Both the position numbers and the translations under genes were made by a program. The notes beneath the pieces are model-generated. The model was not told where the DNA came from. It did not search any database and was given only the letters and a program-made list of their open reading frames with translations. 64,000 nucleotides of DNA, from assembly GCA_035610835.1 (NCBI GenBank), contig CM069441.1:100561606-100625605 (forward strand). Direction: 5' to 3'. The stretch is from Ophiura sarsii (Eukaryota > Echinodermata > Ophiuroidea > Amphilepidida > Ophiuridae). Shown here piece after piece: positions 22,632 to 35,100 of the stretch; within the stretch, counting starts at the first letter, position 1, and each line of letters starts with the position of its first letter.

Positions 22632-22637
22632 TTTATT
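22632..22637 (-). terminator. candidate polyadenylation signal for SIRT7
   Basis: AATAAA on the minus strand, about 190 nt past the stop codon at 22826. It is the first canonical hexamer downstream that I noticed. Its use is not proven. Confidence 0.5.
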
Positions 22638-22825
22638 TCTCGAGGGTGAAAAACCAAAATGATGGCCAAAAGATGTGCTCGCGCTGTGTTTTGGGCAGTA
22701 AAACAATAACATTTTCAACATTTTTCACTCTTGAGAAAAAATTTGAAGGGTGAAAATCAAAAAAGTGAAGAGTATTTCACCCTTTGAATAGGGTCAGTGA
22801 AAACACTGATAGTGATAGTGATTGA

Positions 22826-23180
22826 CTATGTCACCTTCTCACCACTGGATATTTCAATAGATACTTGAGACGACCTGCGCCTCTTGGTCACCCTCTTGCG
22901 ACATCCCTTCCCGAACCAGCCAGGTCTGACAACCACCTTATTACAGTCCTCTTTGAATTCATTCTTAATTGTAACGTCATGCTTGACTTTGACAATGTCA
23001 GCCTCCTGAGTATCTACCCAGGGTCTTTTGCGAGTTTGTGATGAGGTAGTGTTGCAAGTTGCATCCAAGCGGGCGTCGTTGTTGTTATTGCATGGGAGGG
23101 GTTGAAGTATTTTTGTATTGAACGATTTTAGTTCGTGAGATCTCAGGGCAATAGCGAGGGAGAATAGTGGATCATCAGTT
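22826..23180 (-). CDS. SIRT7: SIRT7 coding exon 9 (terminal)
   Basis: 355 nt. It completes an Arg codon, then [16 protein letters not shown], a poorly conserved Asn/Thr/Lys-rich stretch, then [18 protein letters not shown] and a final EKVT before TAG. Acceptor TTATACAG. The conserved DPIFSLA-like start and GWFG/KVT end anchor the exon. The middle is where it exceeds vertebrate length. Confidence 0.95.
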
Positions 23181-26100
23181 CTGTATAAAGAATAAGAAAG
23201 AATAATAGGTTTTAAATGGCATAACAGCAAGTATATTAAATATTTCATATTATTATTTATATCAGGCTTTTAAACGGTACAATAAAACTGTGTATTGAAT
23301 ATTGTTCAATCAAGTACCCAGATGCGACCAATATTCGAAAAATATTGCCGTCCAATATTTTTTGTGCGGCACAGAAGATGTGCGGATGAGTATACGAGGA
23401 GGTATCAAAAAGTTCTTGACATCACCAAGAAGTAAAGGAGCCAGAAACCTTTTTTTGATATGTGACCCTTCAGATATCTTTAAAAAGTCACTGTGCAAAG
23501 TCACACATTTCTCCCACTTTTTATTACCTGTCCACAGACCGCTATTGTAGAGATCCTCAGAGTGACCGCCATTGACTGATCCTCAGATTACCTCAGATTG
23601 CGTTATTCACAAAAACAGCAATAAATAGTTTAAGTTTTGACAGAACGGGGTCAAAGGTCATTACAAACCAGCTCGGTGACAATAATCTTATGGGTAACAT
23701 GGGTCTTACACAGATTGACCTCTAATGACCCCACCCCTACATGTCCTTTGACCTCTTTCTGTCAACACTTTAAACCATTTATTACTGTTTTGGGAATAAC
23801 GCAATCTGAGGCAATCTGAGGATCAATCAATGGCGGTCAATCTGAAGATCTCTACAATGGCAGTCTGTGGACAGGTAATAAAAAGTGGGAGAAATGTGTG
23901 ACTTTGCACAGTGACTTTTTAAAGATGTCTGAAGGTTACATATAAAAAAAAAGGTTTCTGGCTCCTTCACATCTTGGTGATGTCAAGAAGTTTTTGATAC
24001 CCCCTCGTATATGCGTACCTGATGCGCATGGGTACATTTTTGGATCTGCGTTTCAATCTCGCTGAGATTACGGTCAGTTCGGGCTAATTGATTTTATTTT
24101 TAATCAAAACAGTCTGTTATATAAATAATAATAATAATAATATTGAATGTCTTATTTTCAGGTGATACAAGAATATATTGCACGAGCTATAAAAATATTG
24201 CACATGTCGGATTTTATAGCTTGTGCAATATATTCTTGTATCACCCTATAATTATTGAATGCCATATGTAAAAGCAGATTTGTAAAAGCAGATTCCTGTC
24301 AAACTGGATCATACATAATGATACTGAAATACTGAACCGCCTCAACTGGATCAACCATAATAGAACTGAAACACTGAACAGAACTAAACTGTGGTGGGGG
24401 TGGGGATGTTTGTCGTCTTATGGATGCGTAGAAGGATAGATGGATGGACTGAGGGACAAACAGACAGACAGCCAAATGGACAGATGGATGAATGAATTCC
24501 ATGGATGTATGGACGGATCGACAGACAGACATACAGAACAATGGACAGATTGATGGATGTATGGATGAATAAATGGATGGATAAATGGATGGATGGATGA
24601 ATGGATGGAAGGACGGACAGATAGATAAACGGATAGATGGATGAGTAACAGAGTAAATAACATAATAGATCAAACAATGAATAAGGGAATGTTTGTTTTT
24701 TAATGATAAAGTGAAAGAATTTAGGGACAAACAAATGACAGAAAAACATGTCAATAAATACCTCTGGTACACTGGTATATCCAGATCTAGTTTGTCCATG
24801 ACACGTTTCATCACCTGATCACATTTGCCATTAATCTTCAGGGTAGCTTGAGTATCCTTTGGAGTCCATTGTAAATTCACTATGTATAATTTGGGTCGGG
24901 TCTGTTTGCTTCGATTTGTACACCACAAAAAGGGGTATCTTCTTAACACCTGAAAAATAGATACAGTCTATTTGGTTACAAAAATACCTGCCGTGTGGTT
25001 TCAATGGCACGAAACTTGGGTTGATTCATAAACTTTGGCCACGGTAACATTCCCAGGGGTGTAAGAGGTCACACACTAAAATACAAGGAAGATTACTTAA
25101 AATGCTGAAAAACAAAATATGGGCTGAAAATAAAATAAAATAAAAGGCTAACATTTGGACATTTGGGGGTGGGGGGGGAGGAGGGGGGAGGGGTGGGGGG
25201 GGGGGGGAGGGGTGGAGGGTAGTGATTTGAAATTTTAATCTGGTTATTAACACATGGTTCTATGCTTAGCTGAATCAAATCAATAGCATCTGGCAATGCC
25301 ATTATCGTCTTGATTGGTCCACTGTGGTTTCCCTGATGTTTATTGAAATAGATCCAAACTTTTAATCAATCTGTCAATATATATTATGCTGGTTCCCTGC
25401 ACCCTGGATCCTCGGGCCAACTTTATCCATAGGTGCAGGTACAGGGTTCGCATTTGCCGGCCATAACAGTTCAACACATTACATTGTTGCTCTGTTAAGG
25501 CATAAGGTAAATAACACACTGTAGCTGAGATACCGCATCGAACGCTGAATGCATTGTCGCGCAGCCATAGCTACGGTGCGTAGGGGAACGCGCTATGACA
25601 TGTGTGTGAAGTCCGGCTCTGTGGTGAGCGCAGATACAAGTGTAGTTTGTGCCAATCAGCATATTTGTTATCATTCTAAGCGTGAAGCTGGCATGATCAA
25701 ATTTATTTGTGGATCTTTTTTTCCGTCAATCATGAATATGCATGACTTTCATGCCAGCAAATCAGCTTTGAGTGGCAATCGGCGCGTACCTGCATCTATG
25801 GATAAATTGTGTGGAGCCCATTGATGCAGGGAACCAGCATATATATATATTTGAATCTACTATATCAATTTATTGAATTTGGTGTCTTCAATTTACCATT
25901 TACCTTAAGGCTCGACCCCAGACACAGAATCATATCGGTTTCTTCCGCAGCATCGATTGCTGCCCGCCAGTTTAGAGGCCGCTCTACCGCTCCTTTCTCT
26001 CCAAAATGCACAATGGAATCTCTGAGAGGCCGTCCACACCTGTGGCACTTCCGACCAGTCTCATGGCGGAATTTTGCTGTTCGCTCCGTGACGTCAAATA

Positions 26101-29100
26101 GCCTTGGATAGACGCCTTCCGGTTTGCACTTTGTGCATACCTGTGTTAGTGTAAAGAAAGATATAGAGTTATAATTGTACAGTTTATGAGTCTTCACAGA
26201 CAAAATTACAAGTCCTCTCAAGATATTGTAAACTTGGAAGATATCAAAATAAATGATCAAATAAATGTAGTTTCATCAGGAATCAGATATACAGGGTGTC
26301 CCAAAAGTCTATGCACATTTTTAAAGAGTCATATCTCATCAAATATAAATCATATGGTATAAATTTAACCATATTTTGATAGACGAGATTTGGGAAAGTA
26401 TTTTGATACCAAACACAACCCTATTGGTGAACCCACAACAATATAAAACTGGTTGAAACCACCCATACCAAGTACCACACATTGTTGCTCAAATCAGGTG
26501 CGCATAAATTAACGGTATGAAAGCCAAGTTTCACATTAGTCACAATTCACTGCTTACCTTGCAACATTAAAGTTATTACCAAACTCGGTCACTCACAACA
26601 TAAATAGGCGTATAAGACAAGATGATTTACAGCATAGATAAAGATAAGCGAATACAAATTGTATAGATCTACGCTGAAACAAATTCAGTTCAACTTACTC
26701 AACAAAAGTTCAGAAAACATATCAAAGTGAAACGCGCACCAGGAAGAATATCCATTCTGAAGTTGGTGGATACATTTTTGAACACAGACACTGTGCATGA
26801 TTTGTCTCAATGTGGTAGAAAAAAGACTGGTAGATCAACAAGTCACATTGATGTCATTAGACATGCAGTAGCCAAAAGTCCAAAGAGATCTATTCGCTGA
26901 CTTTCCGCAGAAAACAAGATTAAAAGATCAACTGTTCACAGAATTTTGCGTAAGGACTTGAAGAAGTTTCCATACAAGATTTCACTATAGAAACGAAAAT
27001 TATATGTGCTATAGTTTGTTATTATGATGGGATCACTGTAATGTAAAATTTCAAATATTACAATTGACGGATCACTTTCCGTGTAACCAACTCTACCCGT
27101 CTTTTTGTTAATCTCAATAGGTACGGACTTTATTCCTCCGAAGTATAAAATTACATTTTTGCAGTAATACATATTTTACTTCTAGAGTGGCATTACAAAC
27201 AGATGGTACTCCAATGTTTGGTATCAAAATTATTTCCCACATCTCCTCTTTCTAAATATGTATTCATATTTTCAATACGACTTATATTTAGTGAAATACA
27301 AAGCTTCAAAGTCGTGCATAGACTTTTGGGACACCCTGTATAATTGAAAGAAGAGATGCCACTTAGTACCACCAAAGAAATCCTAAAAATGATTTTAAAA
27401 ACCTGAAAAATTCCAGAAAAAAAAACATTGAACAGGCTAAAAGTTATTATATAGTTACTTTAAATGTTGACTTAAATATGTCAAGCCCAGAAACCTGACA
27501 CAGCTAATTTACATGATTGATGTTTTGTTTAAATAACTAAAGGGGCATTGAGCCCCCAAAATCAATGGCCTCCTTTAACATGATTAAATGAACTTTTATT
27601 CCCAAAGATATGTGTTATTTGAATCAATTTAATAATTGTAATAATACATAATATTATTTATATGGGCCTTCCAAACGGTACGATAAAGTGTGTATTGAAT
27701 ATTGTGCACCAAGTTCCTGGATGCGCGTCCAATATTCCAAAACAATTGCTGTCCAATATTTTGTGTGCGGTGCAGAAGATGTGCGCGTGAGTTCATATAC
27801 GCAGAGAAGGTCAGTTCGGGCTAACTTATTTCGTTTTGATCAAAACAGTCCGTTATATAAATAATAATAATATTGAATGTCTTATTTTCGGGTGATACAA
27901 GAATATATTTCTTGTATCACCCTCAAAGCCATTCAATATAATAAAATTATCATACTTAGTGCTATAATTACACCAAACTTGTTAATATATCATACCCATT
28001 ATTTGTTACCTAGGCAACTATTGGTTAGTACAGAACGCCCAGGAAAAAATGTTCAAAACAAATCATGAAACAATTTTGACAATCCAAGACCTGAGACTAT
28101 TAACCACAATGACAGGTAATAAACATGTCAAATGTGTGATTGTCGTTAACTGCCTCCGGTCTAGACAATTGGATTTGTTCTAAACTGACATGATTCATGA
28201 TGTGGTCTGGATTGTGGACAATTAGGTAAAGGATAATAGGCAGGATTTGAAGATGTGGGTGTGTAAATGTGTACACATTTAAAAAAATAGGGACAGCAGT
28301 CCCAAATAGGTCGTCCGTTTATATGGGTAGATTAAAAACAAGGTGGATCTCAAACCACAGGCATCTAGAAAGAAAGAGGTTAGACCACTAGCGGATCCAG
28401 GATATAAAAAATAAAATAAACATCCTGGAGTTTGGTTGCAATTGTACTTCACCTGTTTAAATGTAATTAATTTTACATATGCAGCTAATTTTACATCTTG
28501 ACCTCATATGACCTTTGACCTTGGTATGTGACCTTTGACCTCATTAACATATGAAGGTTCCCATGTTACATCTATGACCGAAGTTTGATTGCAATTGGAC
28601 ATTGTATGGAAAAGAAATGGCAAAATGTAATCAATTTTACATATGCAGCCATTTCTACATTTACATCTTGACCTCAGATGACCTTTGACCTTGGTATGTA
28701 ACCTTTGACCTCATTAACATATGAAGGTTTCCATGTTGTATATATGACCAAAGTTTGGTTACAATTGGTCATTGTATGGAAAAGAAATGGACAAATGCAT
28801 GTAATCAATTTTACATATGCAGCCACTTTTACATATACATCTTGACCTCGGATGACCTTTGACCTTGGTATGTGACCTTTGACCTCATTAACATATGAAG
28901 GTTCCCATGTTGCATCTATGACCGAAGTTTGATTGCAATTGGACATTGTATGGAAAAGAAATGGACAAAACAAAAAGTGTATACCAAATTGTTGAAAAAA
29001 GTGTATACCAAATTGTTGACACACACTACACACCCCGACACAGACTACACACGAAGGATGCTGCCATAAGGTCTCTTCCTACGGACGACCTAAAAACTGG

Positions 29101-32100
29101 GTGTGTAAATTTAAGGATTTGTGTATTAAGTAAAGGATAGCCAAGTATCACACCATTCCGGGAAAATAATGACAGAGGCGTATTACTCCCGCATAAGCCA
29201 AGGCCATTATTTTCCGAGAATGGTGTGAATACGAGGCAATTATCTGACTTAATACACACTTGAGACCGAGCAAATGTATACTTTAGTAATGTTATTTTAT
29301 GTGAGGTGACCACTGCAAGTTGTATCAATAGTACCAATTATGTAGATTATAAGTTGCCAGATTATCAGACCAATGCTATAAACAACCAAACAAATTATTG
29401 ATAGTGTCACAATAAAGTGTTTTATAAGATAACTGGCTTAAAAGCAATACTTCATTCATTTGATAATCAGATTTTGACAAGGAAGGATCTAGACATGCAG
29501 TAGGCCTGATTTTCCTCAAATCAAATATGGAATCAATTTCTGCAGCCTAGAAACTGGGACTAATATTGTCTCTGATAAAAATAGCATAGCATTGTTTGGT
29601 ATATTATATCATTGGATCTCTATGGCATTTCTATTCATGGAATAATGGATAATCTTCAATTGCCAGTTTGCCTATTGGAGCTGCTAAATCTCTGATATAA
29701 TTCAATTTGAAGCTAAACACCGACACTTAGTCATTATCAAGAAATTTGCCAAAATCTCAACAATTGAAGTTGACCAACCTGTTGATAATACCCTGGCAGA
29801 AAAATGTAAGTGCTTAAAAGCCATTGAATATATATATATATATATATATTTCTCTATAAAAAACAAAATTATGCCCAGAGTGTAATGTAGTATGCCATCT
29901 TTACACACCCAGCTTTTGACATGCACACTATTTTCAAGCATAAAATAAAATAATAATACAGTTTTGTGGTAAAATCTATTATTAAAAGCTATACCAAAAA
30001 AAGAAAGATTGAAAGCCAAAACAAAACTGTCTGTAAATGGTAAATTAATGTTTGGTCCAAGCATAAAAGAAAGAATAAAAAACCAACACAATCATCATTA
30101 AAGCCATGCTAAAAAAATAAGAGAAACCAGTAAATGAAGCCTTATTTGGCCAGTTCCATGTTGTTTATTCACAGAAGAAATAATAATTCTGGCAACAAAA
30201 CACATAATTTTGGGATAAGTTTCACTTGAGTGGATCCATTGACAAACAATTGCGAAGGTTATTCTGAACGGAAGTCAAAATTGACACACTGCCTGCCATT
30301 GGATTATATAGGCTAATGAGCTTAATGAATCATTCATGATGAGCTATTTTCAATGGGAAATTGGTATGAGGATTCAACGTAGGCACATATTTTCTTCAAT
30401 GTCATGGAATGGAATGAGCAGATGATGCAGGAAACATGAATTTATTAATGAGAAGAGATTCAGCAACACATTTGTTCAACTCATAGTGAAAAATTACAGT
30501 CCACATGTAATATCTGGGATGATTTTGACACCATAACCAAGTGTCCTATGACTTTTGGTTGCTAGTGGATATCTAGATGTAGTCTTAACATATCAACAAT
30601 TGAAAGTAGGCCTAGATAATTGCATTTCCTATGTCCTTGTGATTTGTGAAGATGTGATAACTATCTATTGTTTGGTGCTTTGACTGTTAACCACATTTTT
30701 CAAGCTCTAGTTTTTCACACATAGTTGTCAATCCTTAACAATAACTCTCCATTCTTAACAATAACTCCCCATTATTAACAAAAACTCTCCATTCGTACAA
30801 AATAATGGAGTGAAATAACAATAGGATGAGGTCTCAGGTGTGTGTTAAGGCATCATTTTAACTCCCCAAAATGCTTTTTTCTATAGCGTAATGATAAATA
30901 AGTCATCAAGACATCAAAGCCAATTCGGTATGATAACTATTATTTCTTCTTTTAATAATTTATGAATATAGTTATATTTATAATAATGTATGTTCCTTTT
31001 TTAAGAATTAATTATCATATTTGACCGACAAAAAAACTTTAGAACAAGACTATTACATTGTAGACTTGTCATACTTACCTCTATGTACATATTTCCATGG
31101 ACTTCTGACAAGACCTCCTGAGGTAAACCACTGCGCAGGTGAAGACCGTCACAGTTTTGAGAAACAACATGCTGTATCTGTACTGAAAACAATTGCAATA
31201 GGTTTTACCCTCAGACATTTCTTTCATCTTTTTCTTTAGTATACAGCTACCAAACTTACAGGCTAACATTTAGCAGAGTCTAAGAATTTCGCTCCAGTTT
31301 GGTCCATCAGGACCCAAGGGTGTGTCTGCACAGACTGACCGGACAAGTTGAGTTGATAGTAGGGATTGAAAGTAACAAAAACACATCTTTCTGTAAAGAA
31401 AGTGGACTACTTCATCCTTACTTGGTGACAATTTCAGTGAAGTACATTACAATCTCATAATTTTCCAGATAAACCGAGAGCAAAGATGATGAATGTCAGA
31501 ATTTGCTTGACAAGTCTAATCTAGCCCTCCTCATAGAGCCACTGTTTCAAAAACCTGCCTATTCAGAGAAATACTTTGATTAAATATGGAAACACTGAAT
31601 TAAGCTGTTGAAACACAGGGCAGTTCTCAGATTGATAGCGGTTCTTGGATTGATAGCGGTTCTCAGACTGGGAGCAGTTCCTAAGCTCAGATAGGGTAGT
31701 CCTATGGTGTGGAACTAAGTCTAATCTTAGTGATGATGCACATCTTTTAATTATTATTCTTATTTGGGAAAAAGGAGTACTACATTTTTCTTGAGTAAGG
31801 AGTAGTACTTTATTTAAAAAAGATTCATAGATGAGTCTGATTAATTCAACATTTTACACTCTTGATTAGATTTTCATACATAAAAAAATTAACATAAACC
31901 TCTAAGAAGTATGGTGAACTTTGCAGACCCAACTACACATTCTTTGTCTATCCCAGGTTTTACCCACACAGAAGTACGTCCCTCTCCTATTGAGTATACC
32001 CATTCCAAATACTGCCCTCCTATTGTGTGCACCATTCTTCAAAAAGGCTATGAGATATTCATGTTGTGCTCATCAATTGAAGGAAAATATGAGGGGCATT

Positions 32101-35100
32101 CAATAAATACCTGCAACCATTGAAAATCTCTGAACCGTGACATGTGTCAGTAAAATAAACTTATGATACTTCAACTGTAAGTCTTACTATTTTCTCACAG
32201 AAAATTTCGAACACATAGGTCATTTTTATCATTACAGTTCAGCACTGTGAATACCGTGATCTCAGGACACTGGTTAGGGAATTAAATGTTACAATTGCGG
32301 GGAATTTGAAAGACAAGTTTATGGCATGTATTAAGATATGTGCGTTAACAGTGTTAATATTTGCGCTTGATTTATAATACTAATTCTAGTCAATTTTCAG
32401 TGCCCAGAGACCATGATGTTTATAGTACTGAAATTACATAATAAAAATGACCCACATGTTTGGGGTAAGACTTACAGTTTAAGTATCATAAGTTTATATT
32501 ATTGACACATGTCACGGTTCAGAGATTTTCAATGGTTACAGGTATTTATTGAATGCCCCTCATATTAAGAGTATACGAAGCATATTTGATTGTTCCTGAG
32601 GTCATCAGGATTTAAAAAATCATGGAGTGTATATCTACTCCTTGCTTTCTTTCCAAAAGCACTCTCATACCCTATTGAATACACACATTCCAAATTGCCC
32701 TCCTATTTATGTGTTCACCATTCTTCAAATAGGCTAATTGAATTGTCATCTTACCAAACCTTTCTGGTGAAGTTTCACAAGACCCATGTGTGTCAGTGTA
32801 GGTTCTGCATCCACTAGCGATGTAGTCCTGAAATTATAAACAAGCAAAAATGCAACCTTATGAATGAATAATTGCATCTACACAAGTTATACATTAACTC
32901 TGAGATGAGGTACAGAACAACCTCACTCACATTTTTGATGATTTTTTTTATCATCTTGTCAAAATGCCCACACATGATATATCACCTGGTAACTCCAAGA
33001 CTTCTAAAAGCATCGAGAGTCATCAAGACCATCACTACCAAAACTGTTGGCAAAGGATGAAGTGGTTTCCAAAACATACATGAGTACTTTACTCAAGAGG
33101 GGGGTGAGAATTTTTTTGAAAGACTTGACTCAAATCATCTTTGCCAATGACTTGACTTGAGACTCGAGGCTTAGACACAACACTGCTTTATATATGCGAG
33201 TCCAATGGACTTTCCTGACAGGGTTCATGTATACATGACATATCACAGATGCAGACTTACTTGACATCCTGGCCTTTTTGTAATAGTGTCCATACTCCAT
33301 TAGGACCTCTGTAATCTGGTATGGAGGCAGCCTTTAAAATAAAAAAAAGATCAAGTAACATACATTTATGAATGTGACCGTCTAAATTCACTATAGTAGC
33401 CTATACCAATATTCACAGGTCCATATTACATTTATAATACACAGGGGCGGACTGGGACCTGAAAGCGGCCGTGGCAAAATTATTAAAGCGGCCCTTTTTG
33501 ACCATGGTCAGGCAGAAGTATGTCGTCCCGGTAGTAAATTTTCGTAAAAGGTTGCCCCAATTTTTTCCCCAGCCAGTCACCTCGTGAATTACACGTAAGT
33601 GTGGGGGGGGGGGGGGGGTAGGGTAAAAAAAAAATCGCACAGTCACAAAATTTCGCACAGTCACAAAATTTCGCACGCTCACAAAATTTCGCACGCTCAC
33701 AAAATTTCGCACAGTCACACATTTTGAGTAACCGGCCCTGAGAGGCCCAAATTTGAGTAAGCGGCCCTGAGAGGCCCAAAACCATGCGGCCCATGTGGCA
33801 ATCGCCACAACGCCACAGTGGCCAGTCCGCCCCTGATAATACACCAGCTTAGACTCTTGTAGTTTGCCTTTCAGCAAAGACAAAACTATAAAGTCAAACC
33901 TTCTGTGATTGTAGTCCTGTCATTAATACAAATTTGTCACACTGCATCTACGAGTGTGAGTCAATAGATTGTCTTATGGTCCAGGACCATTTCTGTCGGT
34001 TAAACAATTATAGAATCTGGTTCCATGCATCAATGTGCTCCACACAACTCATCTATAGATTCAAGTATGTGCGAATCATGTCATATCCTTGATTCGTTGG
34101 CATTAAATTCAGAGTTCCGTTAGTAAACCCTACCACTGCAGTTCTTCAATGGGACCTTTAAAGAATGATCCATACACTTACACATTAAGGAACAAGGATG
34201 GTAGGGTATTATTCCAAATATTCGCCTAAAATTCATGCATATGCATGCTGTATTGTAAAATTAAAATATATTTCAATTTGATCAATGCCAGTTTTATGCT
34301 TAGAATGATAACAAATTCACTGATTGGCACAAAACACATTTTGTCTGCATCCACAATAGCATCGGACTTTAAACGCATGGTGTAGCGCGCTCCCCCATTG
34401 CGGTGCGTAGCCATGGCAGCGTAACAATACAATTGGTATTCAATGCGACGCCACAACTTGCATCAATCGTTATTTTCCATAGTACGCCACAACAAATGAG
34501 CGACAGCATAATGTATGTGTAGAGTTTATTCTTGGTGGACATGGACAACCCTAATACCGACATTTACGGATGAGTTGGCGCAGGGATCCAGGATCAAAGG
34601 TGAGCATACATTTCATCTTACCGTGCTAACCCCAGCACCAGTATACACAACCACATGTCTGGCTTTACTGATGGCATCTGCTAACTGCTGTACTTTAGCC
34701 TCTAGAATGTCTGCAGAATCCTCTATCTATAATTCATTAAAACATTTGAAAATAAGTGGCGTTAATTGTGGACATAGATTCATCATGACCATAGGATGCA
34801 TTAAATGTTTCTATATGAAAGACAGTTCTCAACCATTAAGAATTTGGAGGTAATGGGGTGATAGGGTTTGTGTCAAATCAAACACTAGTTCCTTAAACAA
34901 CAATAGAGAACACTAATTCTACATCATGGGATAGTTTCATCAGGAATTCAGAAGAACATTTTTTCGTTAGAAAATTACAAGTAGGAAACTTACTTTATTT
35001 TCCATACGGGTTTCGACAACAAATCTCGAAATCATCGGATAATTCAACTAGAAACACCAGATGTATACGTGAATCCATTTGGATTCGGAGGAAAGGCGGC

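Noticed and set aside
24299..24949. 216-codon minus-strand open frame
   Set aside because: Only its first part is real (SIRT7 exon 8). The rest reads through the donor into a GGAT-type simple repeat.
33634..33720. Open frame with repeated [12 protein letters not shown]
   Set aside because: It is the 15-bp minisatellite inside a hAT-type MITE.
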